The notes under the pieces are model-generated. The model searched no databases. It was not told the DNA's origin and was given only the letters and a program-made list of their open reading frames with translations. A stretch of 64,000 bases of DNA from SLDF01 sp964537925. Its GTDB lineage: Bacteria; Bacteroidota; Bacteroidia; Chitinophagales; Saprospiraceae. Position 1 is the first letter of the stretch. Each line of letters begins with the position of its first letter. The translations under genes were made by a program, and so were the position numbers. Positions 8,851 through 18,161 of this stretch are shown one piece after another. The stretch is from the NCBI GenBank assembly GCA_964537925.1, contig CAZICV010000005.1:248001-312000 (forward strand), given 5' to 3'.

Positions 8851-10413
8851 ATGGATAAGATCAAGATACTTTGGGCAGATGACGAGATCGACCTGCTCAA
8901 GCCCCAGCTTTTGTTTTTGAGACAGAAAGGATACGAAGTCGTTACCGTATCCAACGGATATGACGCGATCGAAGAGTACGACCAGCACAACGACCTGGAT
9001 GTGATCTTCCTGGACGAGTCCATGCCCGGTATGACCGGCCTGGAAACCCTGGCCCGGATCAAGGAGAAGAACAGCGCCATCCCGGTGGTGATGATCACCA
9101 AGAATGAGGCTGAGCATGTCATGGAAGAGGCTATCGGATCCCAGATAGCCGATTACCTGATCAAGCCAGTAAATCCTAACCAGATACTGCTCACCCTCAA
9201 GCGCATCATTGACAACAAGCGGCTGGTGCGTGAGAAGACGACTTCAGACTACCAGCAGGAGTTCAGGCAGATCTCGCTTCAGATCAACAGTGGACCCGAC
9301 CTGGAAGAGTGGGTGGAGATCTACAAGAAGATCATCGGGTGGGAGCTTAAGCTGGACCAGTCCAGGACCACGCAGATGATGGAGATCATAGCGATGCAGA
9401 AGAGTGAGGCCAATACGGAATTCAGCAAATACGTCGTGAAGCAATACCAGAACTGGCTGCGCCAGGACGGTGGTGATGCGCCTGTCATGTCCAATAACCT
9501 GCTGCGCAGCAAGCTGTTTCCCTATGTACAGGATGAAATGCCGACGATCCTGCTTGTGCTGGACAACTTTCGCTACGATCAGTGGCGGATGATCGAGCCG
9601 ATCATAAGTGAGCTGTACCGGGTGGAAGAGGAAAGCTTTTTCTGCAGCATCCTGCCCACTTCCACACAATATAGCCGCAATGCCCTGTTTGCCGGGATGA
9701 TGCCTGCCGAGATAGCGCGCAGGTATCCGAAGTGGTGGGTGCATGATCACGAGGAGGGTGGCAAGAACCAGTATGAGGCGGAGCTGCTCGATGAGCAGAT
9801 CAAGCGCACTTTCCGTAAGCCGATCCGGCATGAATACCTCAAAGTGACCAATGTGGCGGTCGCCAAACAGATGCAGGATAACATACACAACTACCTGCGC
9901 AACGACCTTACGGCCATCGTCTACAACTTCATCGACATGCTTTCACACGCGCGTACGGAGATGGAAGTGCTCAAGGAGCTGGCGAGCGATGAGACGGCCT
10001 ATCGGTCACTTACAAGGTCCTGGTTCCTGCATTCGCCTGTATGGGCAGCGTTGCAGCGCATTGCAGAGCAAAAGATACAGCTGGTGATCACGACGGACCA
10101 TGGTACCATCCGGGTCAAGACGCCTTCCAAAGTAGTGGGGGACAGGGAGACTACGACCAATCTCCGGTACAAGGTCGGCCGCAACCTGCAATATGAGTCG
10201 CGGGATGTACTGGAGTTCCGCAACCCCGAGGAGGCCGGTCTGCCGCGTCCCAATGTGAGCTCGACGTATATATTTGCCAAGGAAGACCTGTACTTCCTCT
10301 ATCCCAACAATTACAACTACTACAACAACTATTACCGGAATACCTTCCAGCACGGAGGTATCTCGCTGGAAGAGGTCATCTGCCCGGTCATCAGGCTTAC
10401 ATCAAGGGCATGA
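8851..10413 (+). CDS. porX: PorX-like response regulator with PglZ (alkaline phosphatase superfamily) effector domain
   Basis: 520 aa. Residues 1-120 are a CheY-like receiver: acidic Asp10-Asp11-Glu12, phospho-acceptor Asp55 in FLDESMPG, Thr83 and Lys105. A helical linker follows (about 120-200). The rest is a PglZ domain of the alkaline phosphatase superfamily, with metal-ligand-like motifs VLDNFRYDQW, LPTSTQYSRNALF, FIDMLSHAR and TTDHGTI. In T9SS bacteria PorX works with the kinase PorY and with sigma factor SigP to control T9SS genes, and its PglZ domain has been described as a zinc phosphodiesterase. No porY or sigP is adjacent. The gene fits the many T9SS cargo genes here. Confidence 0.93.
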   Translation: MDKIKILWADDEIDLLKPQLLFLRQKGYEVVTVSNGYDAIEEYDQHNDLDVIFLDESMPGMTGLETLARIKEKNSAIPVVMITKNEAEHVMEEAIGSQIADYLIKPVNPNQILLTLKRIIDNKRLVREKTTSDYQQEFRQISLQINSGPDLEEWVEIYKKIIGWELKLDQSRTTQMMEIIAMQKSEANTEFSKYVVKQYQNWLRQDGGDAPVMSNNLLRSKLFPYVQDEMPTILLVLDNFRYDQWRMIEPIISELYRVEEESFFCSILPTSTQYSRNALFAGMMPAEIARRYPKWWVHDHEEGGKNQYEAELLDEQIKRTFRKPIRHEYLKVTNVAVAKQMQDNIHNYLRNDLTAIVYNFIDMLSHARTEMEVLKELASDETAYRSLTRSWFLHSPVWAALQRIAEQKIQLVITTDHGTIRVKTPSKVVGDRETTTNLRYKVGRNLQYESRDVLEFRNPEEAGLPRPNVSSTYIFAKEDLYFLYPNNYNYYNNYYRNTFQHGGISLEEVICPVIRLTSRA

Positions 10414-10491
10414 CCCTGTAGGCACATGTCAGGCGGCTGGGAAACAACAATAGCCGGTACTATATCGACTGGGTCAGCCGATGGCGTGTTT

Positions 10492-10533
10492 ATATCCCTC
10501 CACCGGGGTCGACAGACCCCGGTGGAGGGATAT
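10492..10533. terminator. Perfect 19-bp hairpin between convergent genes
   Basis: Arms 10492-10510 and 10515-10533 are perfectly complementary with a GACA tetraloop. It lies between convergent porX and the rhodanese gene and should act in both directions, although neither side has a strong T tract. Confidence 0.75.
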
Positions 10534-10555
10534 TGTGTCTTATAGCGTTGATGTG

Positions 10556-10858
10556 TCAGCTGCCGTATGACTCCTGCCAGGCCAGTACACCGCCTTCCAG
10601 GTTCCTTACGTTGGAGAAGCCCACTTGCCTGAGGACCTCCTGCGCTGCGGCGCTGCGCTTGCCGGAGCGGCAGTGGATCACGATCTCATCGTCCTTATGT
10701 GCAGACAGTTGATCGATGGATGACATGAGATCGCCCAGCGGGATGAGCCGCGCGCCCAGGTTGAACTCTTCGTATTCGTACGGTTCTCTGACATCGATGA
10801 ATACGAAAGATTCTTTGTTGTCGAGCTTCTGTTTGAGTTCTTGTACTTGTATATCCAT
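10556..10858 (-). CDS. Rhodanese-like domain protein
   Basis: 100 aa from the ATG at 10858 (MDIQVQELKQKL); the frame extends upstream but the family normally starts here. Single rhodanese domain: the FIDVREPYEYEEFNL CH2A-type segment and active-site loop CRSGKRS with the catalytic Cys, then the closing LEGGVLAW motif. By family it carries persulfide sulfur in thiol or thiosulfate chemistry; the substrate is unknown. Cytoplasmic, no signal peptide. It is the last gene of the leftward ddl-PASTA-T9SS group, 26 bp after the T9SS gene. Confidence 0.93.
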   Translation of the reverse strand: MDIQVQELKQKLDNKESFVFIDVREPYEYEEFNLGARLIPLGDLMSSIDQLSAHKDDEIVIHCRSGKRSAAAQEVLRQVGFSNVRNLEGGVLAWQESYGS

Positions 10859-10884
10859 TGTTGATACTTTACAGGGTAAGAGAG

Positions 10885-13125
10885 TCAGGGATTGAGCAGG
10901 ACCTTGTGCCGGGATATACACTGCTGCCGGGCATCATATACGTTGACCAGGTAGAGCCCGGCCGGCAGGCGACCCAGGTCTATTTCCTGCCTGAGAGGGC
11001 CCTCGAGCATTTGCTGGCCCAGGGCGTTGAAGACGCGTATGCGTGCGTCATTCAAGGAGCCTGAGTCGGTCCACTCTGTGTGCAGCCAGCCTTTTGTAGG
11101 GTTGGGATATATCCTGATCCTGTTTTCGAGCTCTGCGGAATGCGAACCGGTGAGCGGAGGAGGTACGTCGCCGAAGCTCGGGCGTATCATCACTGCTCCG
11201 TTGATCCTGTTGGCTTCCTGGTTGAGGGGTTTCCACCCGGAGCCGGCGTTGAAGTAGACGAAGTCTACCCCGTGCGGGTTGTTGCGATCGTAGCCTACGG
11301 GTATGTCGAATGCCGCTACGGTGACCTGCTGCCAGCCGATATAAAAATCGCCGGGTGGGATATACAGGGGCTTCAGTTCGAATGTTTCTTCATCCATGAT
11401 GCCATAGCTGGTGAATCCCTGCAGGCTGTCTGTATAGCGGTCGGGATAGACCGGCTTCTGGAAGATCGCTTCGTAGTCGGCTTCCTCCTTGAGTTCGCCG
11501 ATCCAGACTTTGATGTTGAAGAGCTGGCTGGATACGTCCCCGTTGACATGGGGAAAGTGAAACAGGATCGCCTTCAGCGAGTCTCCTGTCTCTGCGTGGT
11601 ACTTGACCGCCATCTGGGCAAAGTTGCCGGGGTTGCTGTGTACGGATATCGCCAGTTCGGCGCTGCCGTCGTCATAGGCGTAGTAGTCCTTGATGACGGT
11701 TTCTTTCGAAGTACGGTTGTTGAGCAGCAGCAGGGGCTGATTGGCGTTTTCCTCCACCGGCTGGTTGAAGGTATAGGTCGTGCGTATACGCATGCTGTCC
11801 AGGCCCCTGCTGAAACCTATGAAGTCGCTGAACCAGGTATCTGTCCGGAGCGGGTTCACGAAGTCATGGCGACCGGGGGAGAGGTTCCGCTGGTTGACAG
11901 GCACTACCGGCGGTACTTCCAGCAATGTGAGATTGCTGGAGATATCGTGGTCGTTGAGCAGCTCTCTCAGGAGCAGTCTCGACGGCTCTGCCGTAGCCAT
12001 CGTGGCAAAATGATTGTACAGCCCGATCTGCAGGTCCTGGTTGAGGTATTTGTCCTCCCTGTTGCGGAACTGCCGCGCCGGCATGGCTGTATAGGGGGTC
12101 AGGAAAGAAGCGGGCGGTCTTGTGAATGCCAGGTCTGTGACGGAGCCGTCCGGTACTTCGTGTTCGGTGATCCGGATATAATCCAGGTGCCACAGTTCCC
12201 GCATACCGGTGCGGCTGTTGACATTGACGAAGCGGAACTGGAAAGCTCCGTGCAGGTATTCCTGGATCAGCCTCACGGACCTCAGTTCGAATGCCGGGGA
12301 GTCCTCGGGGTCGATACTGCCCGTGATGCCGGGATATGCTGTGATTTCCTTCCACTCTCCGGCTGCATTGCGAAACTCCAGGAACAGCAGATCATCTGCA
12401 CGTGGGCGCAATCCAAGGCCCTTGGGCTGCAGGTAGAAAGAGAGATAGATATTGTCGGCCTGTACTTTGCCGCTGAGGTTGATAAAAGACGATGTCAGCG
12501 AATCGGCCCGGCTTTTAGTGCCTCCTCCGTACGGGCTTCCGCCGGCGTCCAGCCCGTCAAATGTAGCGACACCGATCGACACCGGGTCTTTGGCGAGTGT
12601 CTGGTTGACAAATACGTGTCGATCCAGCCATTTGGCAGGGTCCGGGTACGGGCCGTCCCCCGCGGAAAAATCTTCAAAGAAGGGGATGGATAGCGGCTCG
12701 CGCACGCGAATGAGCAGCTGTTTTTCCACGCAGACTTCATCGGCATTGCAGAGTAGCAGGCAGATCAGCTCGCGTCTCAGGCCGCTCACGGCGTCGGCGG
12801 CGTAGGTGACACAGAGCCCGTCGGCTGTGATCTCGCCGTACAGAAGCGGGTCGCAGTCGACAATCTCCAGTGTCTGGGCCAGTTTGCCGTCAATCACTTC
12901 TGCTGTAGCACACCATTCTATGGAGCCTCCGGATATCACGTCCAACTCCACGATATCTGCACCGCTACGGTGCGCGGAGTACTGTCTCAGCTGCCTGAGC
13001 TGTTCCTCGTGTGCGCGTTCCAGGGCCGGCTGCCGGCTGATGGTTTCAAACCGTACCTGTGCGGTCAGCGCGGTCGTGAAACAGGAGGCCAGGACCAGGG
13101 TCCGGAGTATATGTTTTGCGCTCAT
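10885..13125 (-). CDS. Large secreted protein with T9SS type A sorting domain
   Basis: 746 aa. Signal peptide at about 1-22 (ending TALTAQ). Residues ~55-145 form a Cys-containing strand-rich segment; ~150-320 look like a jelly-roll module (FFEDFSAGDGPYPDPAKW, then FLEFRNAAGEWKEI), as in MAM or carbohydrate-binding domains of Bacteroidota surface proteins. The last ~75 residues (IRIYPNPTKGWLHTEW to the end) are a Por sorting domain. No catalytic motif is recognised. The gene follows PASTA by 58 bp in the same direction. Genes of this type often sit between cell-wall and sulfurtransferase genes in this phylum, but no shared role is known. Confidence 0.85.
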   Translation of the reverse strand: MSAKHILRTLVLASCFTTALTAQVRFETISRQPALERAHEEQLRQLRQYSAHRSGADIVELDVISGGSIEWCATAEVIDGKLAQTLEIVDCDPLLYGEITADGLCVTYAADAVSGLRRELICLLLCNADEVCVEKQLLIRVREPLSIPFFEDFSAGDGPYPDPAKWLDRHVFVNQTLAKDPVSIGVATFDGLDAGGSPYGGGTKSRADSLTSSFINLSGKVQADNIYLSFYLQPKGLGLRPRADDLLFLEFRNAAGEWKEITAYPGITGSIDPEDSPAFELRSVRLIQEYLHGAFQFRFVNVNSRTGMRELWHLDYIRITEHEVPDGSVTDLAFTRPPASFLTPYTAMPARQFRNREDKYLNQDLQIGLYNHFATMATAEPSRLLLRELLNDHDISSNLTLLEVPPVVPVNQRNLSPGRHDFVNPLRTDTWFSDFIGFSRGLDSMRIRTTYTFNQPVEENANQPLLLLNNRTSKETVIKDYYAYDDGSAELAISVHSNPGNFAQMAVKYHAETGDSLKAILFHFPHVNGDVSSQLFNIKVWIGELKEEADYEAIFQKPVYPDRYTDSLQGFTSYGIMDEETFELKPLYIPPGDFYIGWQQVTVAAFDIPVGYDRNNPHGVDFVYFNAGSGWKPLNQEANRINGAVMIRPSFGDVPPPLTGSHSAELENRIRIYPNPTKGWLHTEWTDSGSLNDARIRVFNALGQQMLEGPLRQEIDLGRLPAGLYLVNVYDARQQCISRHKVLLNP

Positions 13126-13183
13126 AGCTATCGTGGTCGTCTTTCGGGATTTAACGAGTGGAAGTCCATCCTGTTGTATCGGG

Positions 13184-14026
13184 TTATTCTTCGTCCGGTT
13201 CCGCCGGGCAGAAATCAGGCTTGGTCTTTCTGAGGAAGACCATGATCGTATCGCCCATAGTGATCTTGTTGCCCGGGTCGAAAGAAGGCTCCTGGCGGTG
13301 TATATAAGCGCTGTACCGGTCCTCCAGTTCGCCGTCGAGGGATTCGTCTACCAGTTTGATGTTGAGCGAGCGTGCCAGGAAGATGGCTTCTGAAAACGGC
13401 TTGCAGACCAGGTTGGGGATGTTGAGCTCACCGCCGGTGGATTTGGACAGGATACAGTTCAGGGTAGCCCCTTTTTCGATCATCACGTCGGTGCGTCTTT
13501 CGGTAGCCGAGACGATGGTGTCGCCGTTGTAGATCACGGCCAGTATATAGTTTTCCGGCCCTGGATCGAAAGCATGGCCTGCTATGGTCGTATAAATCTC
13601 GAATCCGTTTTTGAGCTCCCGGGATTTGCGTTCGTAGCTCTTGCCGTATAGGACCGGCAGGCGGCCGGAGGGGATTTCATCTGCCTGGCCTTTGGTCACC
13701 GTCACGTAGATCGTCCGTTTGCGTTTGACTTTGGCTCCTCCGCGCGGACTCTGTGAGAGGATGATACCGCCGTTTTTGCCTACGACATAGACAGAGTCGA
13801 TCACTTCCAGTTCGAAATTATGGCGTTCAGCATCGGTCCTTACCTCTTCGATGAACTTGCCGACGTAATCGGGCAGGGGCAGCGCTTCCCCGTGGTGTGT
13901 GAACCACCTCAAAAACAGGGAGATGAGCAGGAAGAAGCCCAGTACGGCGCCGATCATCAGACCCAGTTGGGTCAGAAAGTACTTGCTCTTGAGAAAGTCT
14001 TTGATACGCTCGGATGATGCGGCCAT
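13184..14026 (-). CDS. PASTA domain-containing membrane protein
   Basis: 280 aa. One membrane segment at about 18-40 (LGLMIGAVLGFFLLISLFL) after a short cytoplasmic N-terminus, then about three PASTA modules outside: LPDYVGKFIEEVRTDAERHN, the VLYGKSYERKSRELKNGFE module, and IPNLVCKPFSEAIFLARSLN. PASTA domains bind peptidoglycan or its precursors. No kinase or transpeptidase domain is present. It starts 3 bp after the D-Ala-D-Ala ligase stop, so the two are almost certainly translated from one mRNA, consistent with a cell-wall role. Confidence 0.92.
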   Translation of the reverse strand: MAASSERIKDFLKSKYFLTQLGLMIGAVLGFFLLISLFLRWFTHHGEALPLPDYVGKFIEEVRTDAERHNFELEVIDSVYVVGKNGGIILSQSPRGGAKVKRKRTIYVTVTKGQADEIPSGRLPVLYGKSYERKSRELKNGFEIYTTIAGHAFDPGPENYILAVIYNGDTIVSATERRTDVMIEKGATLNCILSKSTGGELNIPNLVCKPFSEAIFLARSLNIKLVDESLDGELEDRYSAYIHRQEPSFDPGNKITMGDTIMVFLRKTKPDFCPAEPDEE

Positions 14027-14029
14027 AGG

Positions 14030-16723
14030 TCAGGATGGATGGGTGAATGAAGTTCGTTTTTTCTCGAATCCGTATTCCAGTATCTTCTCGATAAAGGCAT
14101 GTGGGGGATAACCGTTGAGTGCACTCTGGTGAAAGATGCAGGTGGCCGGGGTCATGCCGGGCAGCGAGTTGACCTCTATGATATAGGTATCGACGGAGTC
14201 GTCGCTGTTGACCTTGACAAAGGCATCGATACGGCAGTATCCTTCGACACCGAGCAGCTTTGCCGCCCGCTCGAGATCACTGCGTACTTTGCCGGATATA
14301 CGGGTGAACTCTTCCGGGTCGCGGGCAAACCTGGCCGGGGTGATATTCTGGCCTTCGCCGGCCAGGAACTTTTCTTCCAGGCTGAGCACTTCTCCCTCGG
14401 CCAATGCCTCCGACGGCTCAAACACTTCGTACCGGATGACGCCGTTTTCCCAATGTGTCAGCATACCTCCTGTGATCTCCATGAAGTGCCGGGCGCCGTT
14501 CGACTGTATGAGTGTCTCGAAGAGTACGACATCCTTTAGCGGAAACTCTTCACTGAGGCTCATCCCGAGCTCGGTCCGGAGGACTGAATCGAGCGGATCC
14601 GAGTCGCGGAAGAGGGCGGCCAGGTAGCGTTCCAGGGTAGCCCTGTCGCGGATGATGCGTACAGCAGAACTGCACCCGTCGTCTACCGGTTTGGCGATCA
14701 GCGGATAGCCGAATGTCGTTTCAATACGGGAGATTTCCTGTGCAGGTTGTCGCCGGTAGTCTTCCTTGTACAGGAGCGCCTGGTCGGCCACCTTGAAACC
14801 GTGGCTGTGCAACAACCGGAGGGTATCGTACTTGTTGATCGTGATGCGGGACGAGCTTACACCCGAGCCATTGTAGGGCAGACCTGCTTTTTCCAGTTCC
14901 CGCTGAACCTGGCCGTCCTCACCCGGTCTGCCGTGCAGCGCTATGAACACGCCGTCGGCCATGGAGGCCAGCTGGGCGTAGGAGAGCGGTACCGGCTCAA
15001 ACACTACGTCCTCATCGGCATATCGCCGGATGATATCCGCACAGCTTGATTTGATCTGCTCTATGACAGGGTGTTTGCGGAAGTGCCGGATCTTCTCGCG
15101 GATATCGTCTGCATTGTCTTTGAGCAGGAGGTTGACGGGCAGGCGGTACAGTTCGTGCGCGTCATCACTTCCTGTCAGGAATACCGGTATCGGGTCGAAC
15201 TTGCCGGAAGATGCCAGTTTTTCGTAAATATTGCGGCCGCTTTCCATCGAGATATGACGTTCGAAAGAGTACCCGCCCAGGATCACGGCGATTTTCTTTT
15301 TCTGCCCGGATGATTGCCTGCGGGCGTCGATGGCCGCTTCCAGTTTTTTGATCTTACCGGCCAGGAGTCCGGTCTGCAACTGGTCGCGCAGTCTTTCTTC
15401 CAGTGATATCCTGATGATATAGGTCAGGAACTGGGAAGGGTTGAGCCCTATCTCTGCTGCCTGGTGAAAGAAGAAAGAAGACGGCATCATCCCGGAGGTG
15501 GTATTGGGATCATTGAGGAATATCCTTCCCGACGGGGTGATGAACCCGTCGATGCGGGCATAGGTCCTGAACTCGAGGTAGTCAAAGAGGCGTTCGCACT
15601 CCCTGCGAATGGCTTCTATCTCCATATCCGGCAATTGGATCGGCGTCTCCTTGCGCGAGAGACCCGGCAGGTATTTGGAGCGGTAGTCGAATACCTCGGC
15701 GCCCTTGATTATCTCCGTAGGGGGCAGGGCGACTGCGCGCCCGTTCTCCAGCCGCAGTACAATGCAGGAGAACTCCTTGCCGTCGATAAATCCTTCTACC
15801 AGTACTTTGTTTTCTGTCTGGCTGCCTTCCAGCAGAAGTATCTCCGATGGATGTGTGCCTGCCCAGGTATCGACCATCTGCAGCAGTTGTTCGGGGTCAC
15901 GGATCAGTTGTCCGCCAGCCATCAGCGGGAATCCGATACCATCACGGATATCGCTCCACTCCCGGACCCTGGTCACCCGCTCTTCGGCGGTGAGCGCCAG
16001 CCACTCCGGGGCGGCTACCCGCTGCCTGAAAAAAGCTTTGTCGACTTTCTCCGCAAAAAGATCAGCGTCCTGGGTCTTATGGAGTATGGATACCCCGATA
16101 GAAGAGCCCTGGTTGGCCGGGCGGATCACCATGGGGAAACCGATCTGCTCCCTGCAGCGGGCAAAGAAAGCTGCCGGATCGCCGGATATCCATTCATTGC
16201 GGCCGGTCACCAGTACGGGAGGTCCGTCGAAGTTGCCGGCTTTCATAAGTTTTTTCTGTACAGCTTTATCCATGCCTATGGCACTGGCCAGGATTCCGCT
16301 GCCTGTATAAGGAATACCAAGGGATTCGAGGATCCCCTGTATCTGCCCGTCTTCGCCGAAGACGCCGTGTAATGCCAGGAAAGCCACATCGATCATATCC
16401 GGCAGTTCTTCCCAACGCACGAGCCTGCCGACCTTGCCGGCGATCTCGTCCAGCTCGTGGCCCGGCAGGTCTCCAAGGCTTTCTATATAGACCTGGAATC
16501 CGTGAGGACTTGGAGGAAGGCTGTCTATCGGCGGGTAGAAGTCGCGGATCGTGCCTTTGTAGATATAGGACCAGTCCAGGGCTATGATCCTCAGGTTGCT
16601 GTCTATAAACAGCGGTACAGCCTCGAAGAGGGATTTATCCAGGTTGTCGTATACGGTGCGTCCGCCGGCGAAAGAGATCTCTCTTTCCCGGGAAGGGCCG
16701 CCAAATAGAATGCCTGCTTTCAT
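14030..16723 (-). CDS. ddl: Double-length D-alanine--D-alanine ligase (two fused Ddl halves)
   Basis: 897 aa, about 2.6 times a normal Ddl. Residues 1-455 are a complete Ddl-like unit: GILFGGPSREREIS, ALHGVFGEDGQIQG, an IRPANQGSSIGV ATP-grasp loop and FLNDPNTTSGM. After a charged linker, residues ~468-885 repeat the plan: AVILGGYSFERHISME, ALHGRPGEDGQVQ, KPVDDGCSSAV and IIEVNSLPGMT. The second half keeps the canonical E-x-N metal site, while the first has D-x-N and a nonstandard ending, so the halves may differ in activity. Ddl makes the D-Ala-D-Ala of peptidoglycan. A TAATTTTG box lies upstream and the PASTA gene follows by 3 bp. The fusion is seen directly; the division of labour is inference. 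Confidence 0.9.
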   Translation of the reverse strand: MKAGILFGGPSREREISFAGGRTVYDNLDKSLFEAVPLFIDSNLRIIALDWSYIYKGTIRDFYPPIDSLPPSPHGFQVYIESLGDLPGHELDEIAGKVGRLVRWEELPDMIDVAFLALHGVFGEDGQIQGILESLGIPYTGSGILASAIGMDKAVQKKLMKAGNFDGPPVLVTGRNEWISGDPAAFFARCREQIGFPMVIRPANQGSSIGVSILHKTQDADLFAEKVDKAFFRQRVAAPEWLALTAEERVTRVREWSDIRDGIGFPLMAGGQLIRDPEQLLQMVDTWAGTHPSEILLLEGSQTENKVLVEGFIDGKEFSCIVLRLENGRAVALPPTEIIKGAEVFDYRSKYLPGLSRKETPIQLPDMEIEAIRRECERLFDYLEFRTYARIDGFITPSGRIFLNDPNTTSGMMPSSFFFHQAAEIGLNPSQFLTYIIRISLEERLRDQLQTGLLAGKIKKLEAAIDARRQSSGQKKKIAVILGGYSFERHISMESGRNIYEKLASSGKFDPIPVFLTGSDDAHELYRLPVNLLLKDNADDIREKIRHFRKHPVIEQIKSSCADIIRRYADEDVVFEPVPLSYAQLASMADGVFIALHGRPGEDGQVQRELEKAGLPYNGSGVSSSRITINKYDTLRLLHSHGFKVADQALLYKEDYRRQPAQEISRIETTFGYPLIAKPVDDGCSSAVRIIRDRATLERYLAALFRDSDPLDSVLRTELGMSLSEEFPLKDVVLFETLIQSNGARHFMEITGGMLTHWENGVIRYEVFEPSEALAEGEVLSLEEKFLAGEGQNITPARFARDPEEFTRISGKVRSDLERAAKLLGVEGYCRIDAFVKVNSDDSVDTYIIEVNSLPGMTPATCIFHQSALNGYPPHAFIEKILEYGFEKKRTSFTHPS

Positions 16724-16791
16724 GCTCTGCTAGCTTGGATGACCTGGGAGCTGTCAGGGAGATATGACGCTGGTCCCGCACCCTTTTGCCA

Positions 16792-16799
16792 CAAAATTA
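16792..16799 (-). promoter_or_regulatory. -7 promoter box of the ddl operon
   Basis: TAATTTTG on the minus strand, an exact match to TAnnTTTG, about 69 bp before the ligase ATG. It would drive ligase, PASTA, T9SS protein and rhodanese leftward. Confidence 0.5.
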
Positions 16800-16833
16800 C
16801 GGTATAATTACGGTTCCTAATAGTTCGCTCCCC

Positions 16834-18156
16834 ATGAGGATGACCCTGCTCAACCGGGAGATGCTTCGCCTGGCCCTGCCGAATATCCTGAGCAATCTCT
16901 CCGTGCCGCTGCTGGCTACGGTCGATGTGGCGATCATGGGCAGGTTGTCGGCGCTCCATATTGGCGCGGTAGGTCTTGGCGCCATGCTCTTCAGCTTTAT
17001 CTTCTGGAATTTTGGTTTCCTGCGGATGGGAACTATCGGTCTTACCGCCCAGGCTTACGGGCGTCGTTCGCCGCAGGAGTGGACCACCGTGCTATACAGG
17101 AGCCTTGTTCTCGCCCTGCTTATCGGCGGGCTGCTGTTGCTTTGCGGAGCCCTGCTTCGCGAAGCAGGGTTTTTCCTGCTCAGTGTCCAGCCGGACAGCT
17201 ATGCGCTGGTGAAGACTTATTTCGACACACTCATACTTTGCGCCCCCGCCACCCTTCTGTTATTTGCTTTCAACGGGTGGTTTTTCGGTATGCAAAATGC
17301 CTGGATACCGCTGATGCTTACGGTTGTCGTCAACGTGGTGAATATTGTACTCGGCTACTGCTTTGTGTTCAACCTGGGTATGGAGATAGCTGGCGTGGCT
17401 ATGGCTACGGTGATCGCCCAGTATACAGGCTGCCTGGCCGGAGCCGTGATACTGTTCTTCGGCTGGAGGAGGAGACTAACGTGGGTGCCTCTCCGGGACC
17501 TGTATGCCGGTGATGCTTTCCGTGCATTTTTCAGGATCAACGGAGACTTGTTCCTGCGCACGGTTTGTCTTTCCGGTGCGTTCGCTTTTTTCTACGCCCG
17601 TTCATCGGAGTCGGGGCCGGCATTGCTGGCTGTCAACGTGGTGTTATTGCAATTTCTGAACTGGATGTCTTACGGGATAGATGGTTTTGCCTATGCAGCT
17701 GAGAGTATGGTCGGCAGGTATACCGGCAGCGCAGACAGGCAGGCATTTCTGAAGGCAGTAGACCTTGCTTTCCGGTGGGGGACAGTACTGGCTTTCGGAT
17801 ATGCCGCTGTCTACTGGCTGGCAGGGACGGAGATACTCAGGCTCTTTACACCTGATGCAGACCTGATCGAATTGGCGGAGGATTACCTGGGTTGGTTTGT
17901 CCTGCTCCCGCTGGCCGGGTTCGCAGCTTATATCTGGGATGGTGTATTCATCGGGCTGGCCGATTCGCGGAATATGCGCAATACGATGTTATGGTCATTA
18001 CTGGCATATATACCTGCGCTATATTTACTTCCGTACTGGCTGGGCAACCACGGGGCCTGGGCGGCTCTCTGTATTTTCCTCGGGATGCGCGGTATTCTGT
18101 TGTCCCGCCGGTTCGCCGCCAACTACAGGCAGCGAACCGGCAGGTTTACAGCATAA
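16834..18156 (+). CDS. MATE-family multidrug/toxin efflux transporter
   Basis: 440 aa from the ATG at 16834; the frame opens at 16786 but the extra 16 residues lack family character. Twelve hydrophobic segments in the two-half MATE arrangement. N-terminal LALPNILSNLSVPLLATVDVAIMGRL and LGAMLFSFIFWNFGFLRMGTIGLTAQAYG are typical of the DinF-like branch. It exports organic cations or toxins at the inner membrane using Na+ or H+ gradients; the ion and substrate cannot be read from sequence. It is divergent from ddl and ends only 6 bp from the convergent metalloprotease gene. Confidence 0.93.
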   Translation: MRMTLLNREMLRLALPNILSNLSVPLLATVDVAIMGRLSALHIGAVGLGAMLFSFIFWNFGFLRMGTIGLTAQAYGRRSPQEWTTVLYRSLVLALLIGGLLLLCGALLREAGFFLLSVQPDSYALVKTYFDTLILCAPATLLLFAFNGWFFGMQNAWIPLMLTVVVNVVNIVLGYCFVFNLGMEIAGVAMATVIAQYTGCLAGAVILFFGWRRRLTWVPLRDLYAGDAFRAFFRINGDLFLRTVCLSGAFAFFYARSSESGPALLAVNVVLLQFLNWMSYGIDGFAYAAESMVGRYTGSADRQAFLKAVDLAFRWGTVLAFGYAAVYWLAGTEILRLFTPDADLIELAEDYLGWFVLLPLAGFAAYIWDGVFIGLADSRNMRNTMLWSLLAYIPALYLLPYWLGNHGAWAALCIFLGMRGILLSRRFAANYRQRTGRFTA

Positions 18157-18161
18157 TCCGT

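Noticed and set aside
11080..12693. 537-aa antisense frame over the T9SS protein gene
   Set aside because: The minus-strand gene has a signal peptide and sorting domain; the plus-strand frame has none.
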